Notes under the pieces: model-generated
What the model was told of the DNA's origin: nothing
The model's input: only the letters and a program-made list of their open reading frames with translations
Database searches by the model: none
Translations under genes and position numbers: made by a program
NCBI RefSeq assembly: GCF_026262505.1
Contig: NC_067205.1
Span: 6,448,001-6,512,000, forward strand
DNA from: Trichomonas vaginalis G3
Taxonomy: Eukaryota; Parabasalia; Trichomonadida; Trichomonadidae
Length of the DNA stretch: 64,000 nt
Direction of reading: 5' to 3'
Shown here: positions 46,289 through 58,612 of the stretch, in pieces
How positions within the stretch are numbered: position 1 is the first letter of the stretch
Layout: each line of letters starts with the position of its first letter

Positions 46289-47164
46289 TCAAGCTTGACT
46301 TTTTACAATTTGAACTTTGTTCGCGTAGATATGAATTCTGAAAGAAGTATGAGGGTCTTGTATGACTTTATACTTCTCCCATAGTTCATATCTGTCAAAC
46401 TTACCTGCCATGGACTCTTTCATAAGTTCCATGAAATCGTCTTCGGACAATCCGGGGAAAAGTATAATGTCAGTAAGTATTCTTTTAACATCCTTACTTA
46501 AACTCTTTGCTGTCTGTACACAAATGACAACTGAGATGTTAAAGTGTCTGAGCTTCTTAAGAATTCGACACATATCTTGTTCTCTATTCTTAAGCAAAGG
46601 ATGAGAAGCAAAGTCATCTAAGATAAGAAGACACCTATGAGGGTATGTCTTCCAATCGTAAGATTGCAATTTCTTCGAAATGTATTCTATCTCTTTCTGT
46701 TTGTTTCTGAAGTGTTTCTTCTCTAATATTCTCTGCATTTCCTCATTGGGGTCTTTGAACTTAGAATTTATATACTCATTTATAGCATTGTACTTCAAAA
46801 CTCTTCTTTGGTACTTCTTTATCCAATCTAACAACTCAGTATCCTTTATACATACTAACTTAGACTTCTTTATAATATCTTTGAACGAATTGACGGTTTG
46901 GTCAAATTGACCAGAAGTACTACAAATGACAACTAACTCATAGAATGGGTTCTTCTCATCTAGTTCTTGTTGTTGTGCAGCCATTTTAAGATAAGTGAAA
47001 GTCTTACCCGACCCAGGTGGTGCAATTAGACCTGTTATACCATTCTGAGCAAATAAGAACTTGTCATGTATAGGCTTTATCTGAGCATTTTCTAACTTCC
47101 TCTTGTTCTTGTTTAAAACATTCTCAAATTTCTTGTCAATGTCAGCAAACTTTTTTTCTAACAT
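46289..47164 (-). CDS. Packaging ATPase (copy B)
   Basis: A 291-residue A32-like ATPase with Walker A (APPGSGKTF) and Walker B (LLILDDFASH), matching 1,350-2,225. The start at 47,164 leaves the same 36-bp AT-rich divergent spacer (47,165-47,200). Confidence 0.85.
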   Translation of the reverse strand: MLEKKFADIDKKFENVLNKNKRKLENAQIKPIHDKFLFAQNGITGLIAPPGSGKTFTYLKMAAQQQELDEKNPFYELVVICSTSGQFDQTVNSFKDIIKKSKLVCIKDTELLDWIKKYQRRVLKYNAINEYINSKFKDPNEEMQRILEKKHFRNKQKEIEYISKKLQSYDWKTYPHRCLLILDDFASHPLLKNREQDMCRILKKLRHFNISVVICVQTAKSLSKDVKRILTDIILFPGLSEDDFMELMKESMAGKFDRYELWEKYKVIQDPHTSFRIHIYANKVQIVKSQA

Positions 47165-47200
47165 ATTTTTAGAAAAATTAAAATTTTTATCTTTTAGAAA

Positions 47201-47644
47201 ATGTCTAGCGATTTCGCTATCTATATTCGAGACAAGCTTTTCGACAGCAAAACATCTGTCGACCATAAAATCTTACATAGTGTAAACAAGAAAGGGAATT
47301 TGTTCTAAAGTTCTGTTTGGGAATATGACAAAGAACCATAAAACATTAAGCAGAGCAGTCTTAAAATTTGTCAATGACAGACTTGTTGACAGAGATGACG
47401 CCGAGAAAGATGAAGTCCAACAAAAGTTCTTAGAATGCAAAGAAGACACATGCGCTGTTCTTGAAGATGAAATAGAAAACAGAATAGAAGAGCTATTAAA
47501 GGACAAAGAACTTTTACATAAATATGTTGCGCCAAATTTGACATAACTCCACCAGAAAAGAAGAAGAAAGAAAAGAAAGAAAGAGAAAGAGAAGAAGAAA
47601 AAGAACCTGAACCAGTTCCAGAGAAAAAGAAATTTGACATGTAA
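47201..47644 (+). pseudogene. Unknown charged Maverick protein block (copy B, broken)
   Basis: Counterpart of 865-1,313. Starts MSSDFAIYIRDK; acidic helical middle and a Lys/Glu-rich tail. Looks broken. Function unknown. Confidence 0.5.
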
Positions 47645-47660
47645 AAATAAAATTTTATTT

Positions 47661-48079
47661 TTAGAACATTTCTGGGTCAATGTCAATGTTCTCTTCCTCT
47701 TTAGGAGCAAACACTGGCTTAGACTCTAAAATCTTTTTACCCAATTTACCTTGAACTTCAAACTTTTAGACTCATAATATTCATAGTCGTCTGCTTTCTT
47801 TGGTTCATAAGGTATAACAAGTTTGTATGCTTTGCCTTCTTTAAGGTTTGAGAACCTTCTGTCAAAACTTTCTTTGACTGCTAACAAACCTTCTATGTCT
47901 AAGTCTTCAAATTTCGCACCATTTTTAGTCACAATAGCAAAACTTAACTGGTTCGATGTTCCAAACTTTGCTGAATGAAGACTTTTCAAAATGGTAGAAG
48001 TAAACATTCAAATATGTGAATGGTCTAGTTCTTCTTTAAGTCCTGACATGTACTTGTTTACTGAGATGAATTTCGTCAT
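47661..48079 (-). pseudogene. Unknown 139-aa-type protein block (copy B, broken)
   Basis: Counterpart of 429-848, with the LKEGKAYKLVIPYEPKKAD segment and acidic end conserved. Looks broken. It follows the helicase block on the same strand, as in A. Confidence 0.55.
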
Positions 48080-48114
48080 CTTTTCTATCGGATAAAAAAA
48101 ATTTTTTTAAAAAT

Positions 48115-49342
48115 TTACTCAGAAAAAATTTTCTTTGTATATACACCATTCTGAACGTCTAAAAGACTTTTGACATTTGCCAAGAATGTTCGTTTAGACG
48201 CTGTCATATAACCATATTCTTGACAATATTGTTTATACGAATCGTACAATGACCTTTCATCTAATGACACAAAGTCAGTTTCATCTATGAACAGTTCATA
48301 TACACTCTTGTTTGCTTCTAACAATGTTTGTCTCTCTTCGGTATGTGGAATTTGTCTTGGATTGAACTTTGAAATATCTAATGTCATAAATATGAGAACA
48401 AGTGGTTGTAAAAGTCAGATGTCAAAGTTTCTGCTAAGTCGTCAAAATATTCTGTATCTTGCATATGAGAATCTGACGTTCTGACAACTACATATCTTCT
48501 GTCAGAACTTTCTAACTTCATCGGAACAGTATTGTTTGAAACCATAATGAAGTTTGCAACATTTTCACAAACTCTTTGGTCTTTATATTTTTTCAACAAC
48601 TCCAACTTTGTCTGTTATAAGACTCTTCAAAGCATCTGAGTTCAAAACTTTTGTTGTATCTATACTTTGAAGTTCATTGCAAACTATAAGTTTCATATTC
48701 TCTATTGAGAGTTAAATTTACCGCAGATGTTTTCTAAGTTTGTCATATTAGGGTTCGAATAGCCCTCTAATAGTTTGCATAAGATATCTGTAAAGAATGT
48801 GTTCTTACCAGTTCCTTGTTTTCCAATTATAATGAGAGCAGTTTCATTTTTAGCACTTGGATGTTGTAAGATGTTTGCAAACCAACATAAGATATACTCA
48901 TAAACCTTTTCGTTTCCATTGCATATAATTTCTTTGACATGGTCTAACCAAGCTTCTATAATATTTTTTCCATTCTACTTGTTCATATTTATATCCAGTG
49001 AAGATAGAATAGAAGTTTGGAGAAGGTGTATAAAACTTTATACCTCGAACTGAAAAATCTTCTAACTTTGACAATAAGATATCCCAAGCATCTAACATCT
49101 TCATTCCAACTTGTCCAACTTTTATTTCTTAAGTTTCTGTCTACATTCTTGTTCAGAAACTATTGTTGCTCTTGGTTTGTTAAAGACACATCCCATTCTT
49201 TCATAACATAACATTCTGGGGCAGAGTCGACATAAATGACTAAACGTTTCAAATTCTCGACTGCTTTGTTATAGTCTCGAAATGGACACATATTTCTGAA
49301 TGCTTGGAAGTCATAAAAATCTGAAACATCTATTCTGTACAT
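48115..49342 (-). pseudogene. Superfamily 3 (D5-like) helicase block (copy B, broken)
   Basis: Starts MYRIDVSDFYDFQAFRNM. A Walker A with the signature GKQGTGKNTFF is visible on the minus strand near 48,800, and the motif-C neighbourhood (NNTVPMKLESSDRRYVVV) near 48,500. This identifies the replicative helicase of the element. It looks broken, with several interruptions. Adjacent to the 139-residue gene, as in A. Confidence 0.7.
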
Positions 49343-49370
49343 TTTTATAAAAATAAAAAAAATATTTTTT

Positions 49371-50164
49371 TTATTCTTGACTTTGTTGTTGCATTTGTTG
49401 CTTTTGTTCTGAGCTATTTGTTGTTGAAGTTGTTCTTGTAATACAATACTTTCACCAGTTGCATCTTCCAATTCGAAACTTTCTGCCGTCATTGACAAAT
49501 ACATAGGACATAAAAGTTTTACAGGAACAAAGTTTGCGTCAACTAATGTCAACGTTATACTTGCCAAAGTGTTTGAGTTCACTAAGGTTGAAAATTCTGC
49601 ATTCGAATGAACAATAGGCAAACCAGCAGAGAAAGTATTGTTTATACGCATAAGTATCTTTTGGTCATAATAGTTTCTGTCGACATTCGAATAACACTTT
49701 GAACCTAAGTTTGAAACAATATATAAGATTGGTGTGCTTAATGTCAATGGAATAGACATTCCTTGTATGACACCTTTTCCTGTTATAGGAAACTGTTGGT
49801 AGTAAAAACCAGAAATAAGTTTTGTATTATAGCTCATATCGTTTATAGTAAACTCAGTCGGACATCCAAACATAATGAAACCTGCTCTAGTTGCAGCACA
49901 TGTTACACCCGTACTTAAAGTATTAAATAAGTCAACAAAACCTGTTGGTGGTATATCTGAGTAAGTATCTTCAAAGGAGTATTTTTTACCATTCACAACA
50001 ATAAAGTCTTCTGGTGTCAAAAGAGCAAAACAGGCTTTAGTCGTCATTGTGTTTAAGGTTAGTTTACAATATCGTCCTTGAGGACTTTGTAAGTTTGTTG
50101 TTATAGAATTATATGACTCAGGGTTTTTAGTCGTAATAGTATAAACCATTATATCTTCTGCCAT
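49371..50164 (-). CDS. Candidate minor capsid (penton-like) protein
   Basis: A protein of about 260 residues starting MAEDIMVYTITTKNPES, rich in beta-type segments and Thr/Ser. GKGVIQGMSIPLTLSTPILYIVSN lies in the middle and a Gln-rich end follows. Size, composition and position upstream of the helicase fit the single-jelly-roll penton of Polintons. I cannot confirm the fold by sequence alone. The alternative is another virion protein. Confidence 0.4.
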
Positions 50165-50174
50165 TTATATATAT

Positions 50175-50405
50175 TTAAAAGTTTTTCTGAAAGTGGAGAA
50201 GAACTTCATCTAAACTTTCACATGGCGTTTCTTGAAGTTCTCTGTCTAAGAAGTTCAAATATTTTGTAAAGACATAGAACTTTCCTTTGTCTACACGAAC
50301 AAACAAAACAGGGTCTTTCATATCGTTCAAAAGTGTGTAAAGTCCTTTACATGAAATAAAGTCTATATTATTTTTCTTCAAACATCTTTCAAGAAGTTTT
50401 GACAT
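50175..50405 (-). CDS. Small unknown Maverick protein, 76 aa
   Basis: Starts MSKLLERCLKKNNIDF; predicted mixed helix and strand; no membrane span. It lies 10 bp from the penton-like gene on the same strand. No family recognised. Confidence 0.5.
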   Translation of the reverse strand: MSKLLERCLKKNNIDFISCKGLYTLLNDMKDPVLFVRVDKGKFYVFTKYLNFLDRELQETPCESLDEVLLHFQKNF

Positions 50406-50411
50406 TTTTAC

Positions 50412-50994
50412 TTAGCAAATAAATTTTAATGAAATGTTGTGGTCGTCAAATATTTTTATGACGTCTGGGAAACTATACTTTAAGTTCAACGTTTCACCTC
50501 CTTTCATAACGTATATCTTGTCAATGACATTATATGAAACACCACAGCAACTAATGTCGGGTTCTATTTCTTTGATGTTTATATCGTCTGCCTCTGTCAA
50601 AAGTTTCAATAGTTCTTTCAAAACTTCATGAGGTGCAATGACATATGAGTTCACTTTACAGGGTTGTGTTCGACCAAGTTTAACATTATACTTAAAGCTT
50701 GACAAATCTTCTCCTGAGTTTGAAGTTTGTCTTTCAGTTGTTGGTAGTCGTTTCGAATATCTGCAACAGAACTTAAGTCTCTGCTAACTTCAGGATATGT
50801 TGGTTGTTCTTTTACAGGAACAATTGTATACCATCTTCGTCTTCGTATGGTTTCCCCACTTCAACATCTCTGTCTTTGACATTGACAACAACACTTTGAC
50901 TGTTTGTTTGAGTTGGTGAATTTAACTTCACATCTGCCACCGCCATTAAACCTTTTGAAACACTCACGCTTCTATTTTTCGGAAATGACATTTT
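50412..50994 (-). pseudogene. Unknown Maverick block with disordered and coiled parts (broken)
   Basis: A minus-strand block. Its upstream part starts MSFPKNRSVSVSKGLMAV and is polar, and a frame starting MSSFKYNVKLGRTQPC lies toward the other end. Looks broken. Function unknown; its place beside capsid genes suggests a virion role. Confidence 0.4.
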
Positions 50995-51011
50995 ACTTAG
51001 AATAAAAAGAT

Positions 51012-51330
51012 GGACGTATTCGATATCTCTTTGAATTGAAGCAAAACAAAGTTTACACACACAAACAATACAAATACATTGACAGAATAGTTCTTTATAC
51101 AAACAATGGAAAATGTTATAGAATAGCAGTCTTTGCTGAACCTAAATATTTTCATAAAGCAAAGAAAGTTGGTATAACTGAAATGGTGAAAGTTCTTGAA
51201 GCAGACAAAAATATAACTTCAAAACTTACAGATATTTCTAAAGGAAGTTTATACAATATTATGTCAAAACTGGCGTACTGTCAATATTTGACGGAGAGAA
51301 GTCAGTTCAAGAACAACTTACTGACCTGCT
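51012..51330 (+). pseudogene. Unknown short plus-strand Maverick block (broken)
   Basis: Contains a segment KVYTHKQYKYIDRIVLYTN, followed by a helical part (KVGITEMVKVLEADKNIT). Divergent from the preceding block with a short spacer, and overlapping the end of the capsid block. Looks broken; no family recognised. Confidence 0.35.
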
Positions 51331-52922
51331 GCCAAAATCTGCTCGATGGAAGCTGTCGTTATGCCAATCTGAGGAGCCCCAGCAGGTTTCATCGAACGAA
51401 TCTTCAAAAGAGCATCTTCCGTGAAAAGTGCTATTGGTTTTGTAAACTTCTTTGCTCTCAATTCATATGGACCGTCTCTGTCACCAGTATATTGTATTTG
51501 TACAGTACCAACAGTTGAAATACCACCCATAAAGTCTTCTGAGTCAGCAAATGGAATGCCAAGCCAAAAGTTTGAACGGTCTCCATTTGTATATTGAGTT
51601 TTTTGACCTCCTGTATGAGTCCATACTTTCACATATGGCATAATAGAACTTTGCATTTCAGGGTTAATGGTTGTTGTGAAGTTGTTGTTAAAGTTCATAG
51701 CATCTAATGTCAAGTTGTATGACCTCATATCCTCAACTGTAGAATATTCTTCTCTTGGATAATATTTGCCATCTATGTTTATATGATATTTAATACCGGG
51801 TTGTAGAAACAAGAATAGTCATTTATAGTTCGTCTGAACAGTACAAACATAGTATCTGCATGTTTCATTGCAGTTGTTAAAGCAATATCTGTTCTTGCAC
51901 CTGGTCAGCACTTTGGTTTCCAACTTCACCTGCAAAGTCTTTGACAGATATTTGGTGTATAGGGAACATAAGTGGAACTGCAATATATTTGGCAGCTAAA
52001 GCATTTGAAATATCTGGGTCCAACATATAGACTGCAAGTCTGCTTTCTATTCTCTTGCATTCAAATTTTTCGCATGTGAACTTAACTGGGTCCCAAGCAG
52101 TTCCAGTAGCATTGAAATAATAGTTTACTTCATTGTTGAAGTTTGAGAAACCAAAGTCTAAGTCAACTTTGTCTTTGCAAAAGTCGGCGAATGACGTTTT
52201 ATTTGTTCCCATTACGTCTGTAAGAGTGAATGGGTCTTGTGTTGGTGCAATGACTAAGTTATTTTTGCTTGGAGTAAGTTCAATAGAAATTTTTCCTGCC
52301 CAGTTTGGCAAGTATCTTAAAAACCTGAAGATGAGGAAAGATGACAAAGGAACTCTAAGTTTCAGTTTTACTTTGTTACTGCTGCTGCAGTTTTGTCCAG
52401 AAAGGTTAACATAAACTCCTGGAACGTTAGGTCAAGTCTTCTTATTTTCTCAATAGTTGCATACTGGTCTGTTTGTTCTCTAGCTTGTGGTTGTACTGAG
52501 TTTCTCAAAGCGAACCATTCATAGTTTGCCCATGTTACTGTTTGAACTAAGTCAGAGTTAGAATATATCTTATATCCCATGAAAACTTCTGGAGCATATT
52601 GGTATCCGACATAGAAAATTCCATTGCAACCTTTCTTGTCAGACAACTTGGCAGAAGGTTTTATTTCAATGTCTTGTTCCACGTATAAGAATGAGTTGTC
52701 AATAGAAATAATATGAAACCTGTCGCAAGCAATATCTACTGTTGTTGAAGAACCTTCACCAAACTCACCTACGTTTCCATAAGAAACAGCAGTTGTATAT
52801 TCGTAAGTTCCAGGAACTATTTCTGACCTTCTAATGGCATTGTCGCATTCGTTATACCATTCGGAAACATTTCCGTTCATGGCATCCAAAACTGTTGGCG
52901 TTATATTCTGAGCGGCGTACAT
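51318..52922 (-). pseudogene. Major-capsid-like (double jelly-roll) block (broken)
   Basis: A block of about 535 codons starting MYAAQNITPTVLDAMNGN. Long beta-rich stretches include FHIISIDNSFLYVEQDIEI, PNWAGKISIELTPSKNNLVI and FTTTINPEMQSSIMPYVKVW, with a GDRSNFWLGIPFADSEDF loop. Length, composition and position fit the double-jelly-roll major capsid protein of Polintons. Looks broken, with a few interruptions. The assignment is by context and composition, not by alignment. Confidence 0.5.
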
Positions 52923-52961
52923 TTCATATGGGTAAAAATATAGAATAGTTGAATTTATTTG

Positions 52962-54470
52962 TCATAATTGTTTCGTACCAAGCTTTACTTTCTTCCTGAC
53001 TGAGTTTTTAACTCTTCTTTTTCCTTCATTGCCACTACTTTCACTAGATGAAGTTACTTCTTCACTACTTTCACTTTGTTCTACTCTTCTTCTTTGGTGT
53101 CGCTTTTGGTAACTTGCCCTCTGCTTCAAGTCGTTGCATCTTTGCCTCATGTTCACCTAGTATGTTGTAAATTTCCCATGTCCTTTTTGCCTTTGGGCTC
53201 TGGTCGCCCATCTCAGGTAACCTATATCCTAGAAAGATTTTGTCATAGTTTGTATTTGAGTCTTCGCGTATTGTTTGCATGACTCTTTCCTGAGTTTCCG
53301 GTTCAAGCTCTTCAAACAGAGCTTGTCCATATGGAATAAGCTCGTTTCCAAATATATGTTTTTGTAGCCATTCTGGTTTTCTTTCCATGTTACCAATAAT
53401 ATCTTTTGTGAATGGGAAAGCTTTTACCCAATGTTTCAGTCTTGCGTCATTTATTTCTGTAGTTGGTTTTATTTTGTCAAGGAACATGTTTTTCAATACT
53501 AACATTTCATTTGGTACTGTCCATTTGAGTTTTCTTAAATATTCATCCCTTCTCGGTTCATTGTCTGCAAAGTAAGTTTTTATGACATTTTGTAAACTTT
53601 CGTTTGCAAGGTCATGTACAATAGGTTCTCTTCCTTCTCTCTCCCTAACTTTCTTTCTAAACTCTTCACCAAATATACCATCTCTATGGTTCTGTGTAGT
53701 TCTTTGAGATAAATGTTCTAGAACGTCAGGTGTTATATTTCCATCAGCCATGTTCATTTCATACTGGTCCAAAATATCTGCATGTTTCATATCTTTCAAT
53801 GGCATTAAAGCCGCGCTGAAAATACCAGCTATATCTGGTTCACCATTCACTTCCATTGCGTCTACAACTTCTTGGAATTGTGGTTGTAAGTTTATGAACC
53901 ACCTATCCGGATTAGCTTTATGACCCCATCTCATTGTAGTTCCATAGTCTGCAGAAACAAAAGTAGGTTTGTTTCCATATTGGTTAGGTTCTGAATGAAC
54001 TTTAAACAATGTTTCATTTCTATATGTTTTGTTGAAATTTAACCTTTTATTTTCACCGAGTTCAGCCAAAGATTGAACGTTATATGGTCGTAAGTAAAAA
54101 GGATTGTTGTATTTGCGTACACTTTCTTTCAGTACTTCCATTCTATGCTGAATATTTTCATCTGATGTTGGAGTCTTTTGTATGTCGGCGAACATTTTTC
54201 GATATTCTTCTACTATGTCAGCCGAATTTTTCTTAGACTCTTGGAAAGATTCCATATTCCCGCATACACTTGTTGAGGGTCAAGATTTTTCGGCTGTTCC
54301 AAATCTTCATCTAGTTCTGTGAAGTTAGTTTCCAAAGGAGGGACTTGTTCGTTTCCTTCAGGCTCTTCTAGCTGTTGTTGCTGAACTATTTCTTCCATGT
54401 CTGGTTGTATCTGAACTTCTTCCTGTGGAGTTTCTTGTACCTCATCTGCTGGCATTTCATATATTCCGAG
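52962..54470 (-). pseudogene. Unknown large Maverick protein block (about 394-aa core, broken)
   Basis: The core frame at 53,071-54,255 starts MESFQESKKNSADIVEEYRK and is charged and helical, with DNGNITP-like polar loops and a basic Lys/Arg-rich end (KKKSRTK). A Gln/Glu/Pro-rich part lies upstream, and a Ser/Glu-rich part with ESSEEVTSSSESSGNEG lies near 53,000. Probably a virion-internal or morphogenesis protein by position. Family not recognised; looks broken. Confidence 0.45.
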
Positions 54471-56270
54471 ACCGTTTTTAAAAAGTTCCCTATTAAGTCA
54501 TCCGGACTCATAAACCTTTCTTCTTTCGTTCCGTCTCTATTTTTTACGCGTTTCATGAAGAGAGTTGAATTATCATTTAGCTCTGACACCAAATATCTCG
54601 GAGTAAATTCAGTCATGTCATTTGGATGATATGCTATTAAATCATATCCCTTAGCGAGCTTGTATTTTCCAGGTTTGAAATTATATCCCATTTGTGCTGA
54701 ACCATAAGCTAAATAGGTTCGGGTCAGTATTTCCTTCCTTGAACTTTCTAATAGCTTCTTTATATCTGTCACTAAAGTCAAGAGTATCTGGGTAACCATA
54801 ATTTTCCTTAAGCATTTTTAAGAATTCTTGGTTTCCTTGTTCTCTACTTCTTTTATGTCCTTGCTCTGTTTGTGGTTGTTGTTGTGCAGTGTTTTGAACT
54901 GTTGGTTGCTGTGCAGGGTTTTGAACTGTTGGTTTTGGTTGTTGTTGTTGTGCTGGATTTTGAACTGTTGGTTGTTGTGTTGGTTTTGGTGCATGCCTGT
55001 GTCTGTGTCCATGTGACGATGTAAATGTTTTAGGTAGTCCTGGTGCAGGTGCTTCTCTTGGAGGGTTTGGTGGTATATAAGTTCCACCAGCTGGTATATA
55101 AGTTCCACCAGCTGGCACATATGTTCCATCTGCAGCATAATGTCCTACCTGACTTTTCGTTCTTAAGAAAGCATTTACTAGGTCTGTTTTGGTCTGTTGT
55201 AACTCTTTTTCTTGACTTTCCACAACAGTTGCTCTAACGGCGTCATAGGCACTTTGAACTGCCTGTCTCGTTGCTGCATCTGTTATTTTCGTCATATTTT
55301 GTGCTACTTCTCTTAACTCTTTGTCGAAACCTTCAGACTTCAGTTTCTTTCCAGATGAGAAGTCGTTCACTAGTTTCACCTTACTATGAAGAGCTTCGAA
55401 GGCGTTCTTAAAGTCAGCATTCATTAAAGCTTCATTTGAACTGTCTTCATCCGCTTGTATTTTTGTCCTTATTGACCCTATAAGTTGGGCTGCTTTGGCG
55501 TTGGCTTGGGCATCTAACCAGTCATTATTAGCTTTTATATATTCTGAGCTTTTCATTGCCTTTTGCATGGCTGCGTCGTTATTTTTACTTTCTTGTGCTA
55601 AGTTTTCATACTGTACGGTTTGGTTTTGCAACTGTAAAAGTTTTTCTGCCTTTACATTTGCTTCAACTTCTTTTTTATACTCATCGCTATCCATATATGT
55701 CTTCAGGGCTTTTTGTTTTATTTCTTCATCTTTCAGTACTTTATATTGAGTAGTATGGTTTTTCAAATTTATAACATCTTGTTCCATTTTTGCTACTTCT
55801 GCTGCTTTTTCTGACACTTTTTTCGCATATTCCTCTGTACTTAGTTCTTTCAGTTGTTCTTCTTTCTTCTTTTTCTCTACGTTTAACTCATTTAGTTTCT
55901 TTGTGTGTCTGTCATATTCTAGTTTCTTTTCGTTTTCACTTATTTGTTTCTGTATGTCTATGTTTGACTTTTTGACATCTGTTATTTGATTTTTGAGTGA
56001 ACTCAAATTCATTTGACTTTGAGGGTTATAAGCTGTTCCGTCTGCAGCTCCACCATAGCCTGCCATTTTCGCTAAAAGTGCCGCTCTTAAACCTCCACTC
56101 TGTGCACCAATAACTCGGTTTAAAAGCATAGGGTTGCTTGACATTTGTTGCAACATAGTGGGGTCATTCATCATTTGTTGTTGCAACTGTTGTTGTGGTG
56201 TCAGTTTTACTATTGGATGTTTCAATGCTCTCTTCCTCTTACGTATATTCTTACGTAGCTTACGTGGCAT
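54390..56270 (-). pseudogene. Long coiled-coil Maverick protein block (broken)
   Basis: Starts MPRKLRKNIRKRKRALKHP, an arginine/lysine-rich N-terminus suited to nucleic-acid binding. A Gln/Met-rich patch follows, then a coiled coil of about 250 residues (KKLEYDRHTKKLNELNVEKK). Next come tandem PAGGTYIPAGGTYIPP units and a Gln/Pro/Asn-rich region. The far end holds a conserved globular piece (KGYDLIAYHPNDMTEFTPRY). Possibly a core or scaffold protein. Looks broken near its end. Confidence 0.5.
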
Positions 56271-56539
56271 TTTAAGTGAAGTTAAAAAGCGGTTTTTGAC
56301 AGATGTTTATATGACACTTTTTGTTCAGCACAAAAAACTACTCGGTCAAAGTGTTGTCAGTTTTGTAAAATAACCGTCCTATCTTGTTTTAAAATGGAGA
56401 AAAGGCTTCTCAAAGTATACTTCCTTGGAACGCCTGTAACTTTTCCTGTAGCGACGATAGACCCTTACTTGTCCGGACAAAGTTATACTATTTTGAGTGC
56501 TCTACAAAAAAGTCAACGGCGACGACTCTCAAAAACTTT

Positions 56540-56672
56540 TTATGGGCTAGAGGGCGCAACGCGCCTGGAAGGCCATCCCAAGAAAAAAAAAAAAAAAACT
56601 TCATTATACTAAACATCTTCAGGGCTAGAGGGCGCAACGCGCCTGGAGGCCCCACTACCCTTTTTTTTTTTT
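56540..56672. repeat. Right terminal repeat of Maverick B
   Basis: Two tandem sub-repeats, each with GGGCTAGAGGGCGCAACGCG and CCTGGA, the second ending GGCCCCACTACCC plus a T-run. Each carries the GGCGC AAC GCGCC hairpin. The unit TTCATTATACTAAACATCTT lies between them, as in the A end. Directly followed by host AATGATGAATAAATATG. Bases 56,280-56,540 are a non-coding leader with no clear gene. Confidence 0.85.
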
Positions 56673-56913
56673 AATGATGAATAAATATGATTGCTTTAGT
56701 CAATCATAAAAACTAATTTAAGTTTAAAATAATGAAAGGATAATTTGATCGTTTTTTAAAATACAATTATTTTTGATGATTTGCAAGAATCTTTGAAAAG
56801 AATATAATATAGGTTCTATTTTTGTAAAATTTATCCAAATCATGTATTACATAAATTACGATTAAAACGATGAAAGAACCAAAAAGTGTGTTTTATGTTT
56901 TGTTGTTGCGTGT

Positions 56914-57373
56914 TGGATGCGGGATCCTGTTATTTCCGAAATCGACAAAAAATTTGGAAATTTAATTTCCGAAATCGAAATTATATTAATGTTTTTAATA
57001 TTCTTATATCAAAAGGATTAAAGTTCATTAAGAGAAAAACAATTCTTCTTCTTCAATCTATTGGCGCATTTATTTCTACACGCCAATAAGGAAGGGAAAA
57101 TTATAAGACACCATGGTGTCTTCAAAACGCTAATTTTTGATATTTTTAACAACCCTACTGAGGATTTTGGGAAAAAGTTTTTACATGAACATGTGTATAT
57201 TATATGAAGTATATTGATAAGGTAAAAATCAAATTTTATTGCATATTCATCGAGAAAATAAACTAACGAATCCCTCAAAATTGAGAGGGTAATCCTCCTC
57301 CTCTCAAATAAACGTACATACGGGTGCACCCTTAAATCATTGTTAAAATGCTAAAATATTAATTTAGATATAA
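56914..57373. other. Host spacer (copy 2)
   Basis: Same as 28,706-29,165: AT-rich, TTTCCGAAATCGA direct repeat, no supported gene. Confidence 0.6.
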
Positions 57374-58483
57374 TTATGTTATTATATATTCTAAAATTAC
57401 AGCAAAATTGAAATGTATTTGAGACATGATTTTACATGACACAAAGAATTTTGTATCAAGAATTGTAATAATAAGTCGTCCGTTCCCTGTCCAGATTCCA
57501 GGCATATGTTCAACTTCTGTGAAAAGATATTCACTATGCAAATCAAATGCATATGGTTTGGAATCAATTAAATTATAAAATTCATCTGATGCAGTAATAT
57601 TTCCTTGAGGGATAATTGCATCTTTCGTCAATGCAAATGAAGATCCTCCTGAAGCACCTGAATAACCGTTTTGAGCAGAAAAACCGCCAAACCACCCACC
57701 ACCAGCACCAGCTATATCAGTATTTGAGCTACTCTTAACGGATAGAGAGTTATTTGGTGGTGGTTGTCCAAATCTGGCAGCTTCTCCTTGGCCAAAAGAA
57801 AATCCAAATGTTGAATTTGCAAGATACGAGTTACTCATGACAGAATTTGCAAACCAACCTTGTGCAGTTAAATTTCCTCCTGCACCACCACTGCCATCAT
57901 CTGATTGACTATCATCACAACCACCACCAGCACCGCTCACAAGAACACGATGCCATAGATCGTTTTCATGAAATTTGACAGCGGTTTGACCACCTCCACT
58001 CCCCGATCCAGATGGAAAGTTAGCAGAGCTTCCTCCACCATATCCACCTGGTTGCATATTTGCTTTCTCAAAGCAATCTTTTGTTTCGCGGTTATTTGTT
58101 TTATGTCCAAATGAACCTTTGCCTCCGATTGTTGCAAATGATGTCAAAGAGTGCTGAATGAATATTTTTCCTGAAAGGTAGCCGCCAGCGCCACCAAGAC
58201 TATAACTTTGGAAGCACTCTGCATTGCCCCCAAGAAGGGAAACAATTTGCGATGGAATGCAATTTCGGTTTTCATCTCGATAGGATGAGACTTTGCCTCT
58301 GGATGACCCACCACTTGCACCATATAATTCAAATTTGTATGTCCCTGGAGACAAGTGTATAATATAGTCTGTACAAACAGACGTTGAATTGCAAGGATAA
58401 TCAAAAATATACTTTCGATCATTATGTGTAACATTAATAGCTGCTCCAGATAAAGATTTATCTTCTAATTCATAAGAAATCAA
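57374..58483 (-). pseudogene. Glycine-rich protein (ELEDKS type, copy 2), family start codon lost
   Basis: A 369-codon twin of 29,166-30,278 with one Gly codon fewer in the run after MQPGGYGGG. It carries the same 4-bp duplication in the start codon region, so the loss of the ATG predates the block duplication. All family blocks are otherwise present. Confidence 0.75.
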
Positions 58484-58612
58484 TCATTCGAAATCGAATT
58501 TTTCGAAAATATATAATTATGGCAAAATTAAACAAGCATAAATACAACTATCTAGCAAACCATTTATAAAATAAAACTTTTATTTATTTGATGTTAATGT
58601 AACCTAGTTTAG

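Larger units (their letters stand above)
33773..56672 (+). mobile_element. Maverick/Polinton copy B, both ends visible
   Basis: About 22.9 kb, within the usual size range for the family. Left end: A-run plus GGTAGTGGGGCTTCCAGG. Right end: CCTGGAGGCCCCACTACCC plus a T-run. Parts: methyltransferase, small membrane protein, two small structural candidates, VEK-family protein, fibre gene, integrase, amphipathic protein, three further small or unknown genes, a 311-residue unknown, KilA-N, packaging ATPase, superfamily 3 helicase, penton-like block, major-capsid-like block and two long unknowns. No polymerase gene is seen. It looks broken, with roughly eight to ten interruptions, and appears recent. 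Confidence 0.93.

Noticed and set aside
49371-52922. Adenovirus-type cysteine protease expected in Polintons
   Set aside because: I looked for a His...Asp/Glu...Gln...Cys pattern among the unknown frames and found none I can defend.
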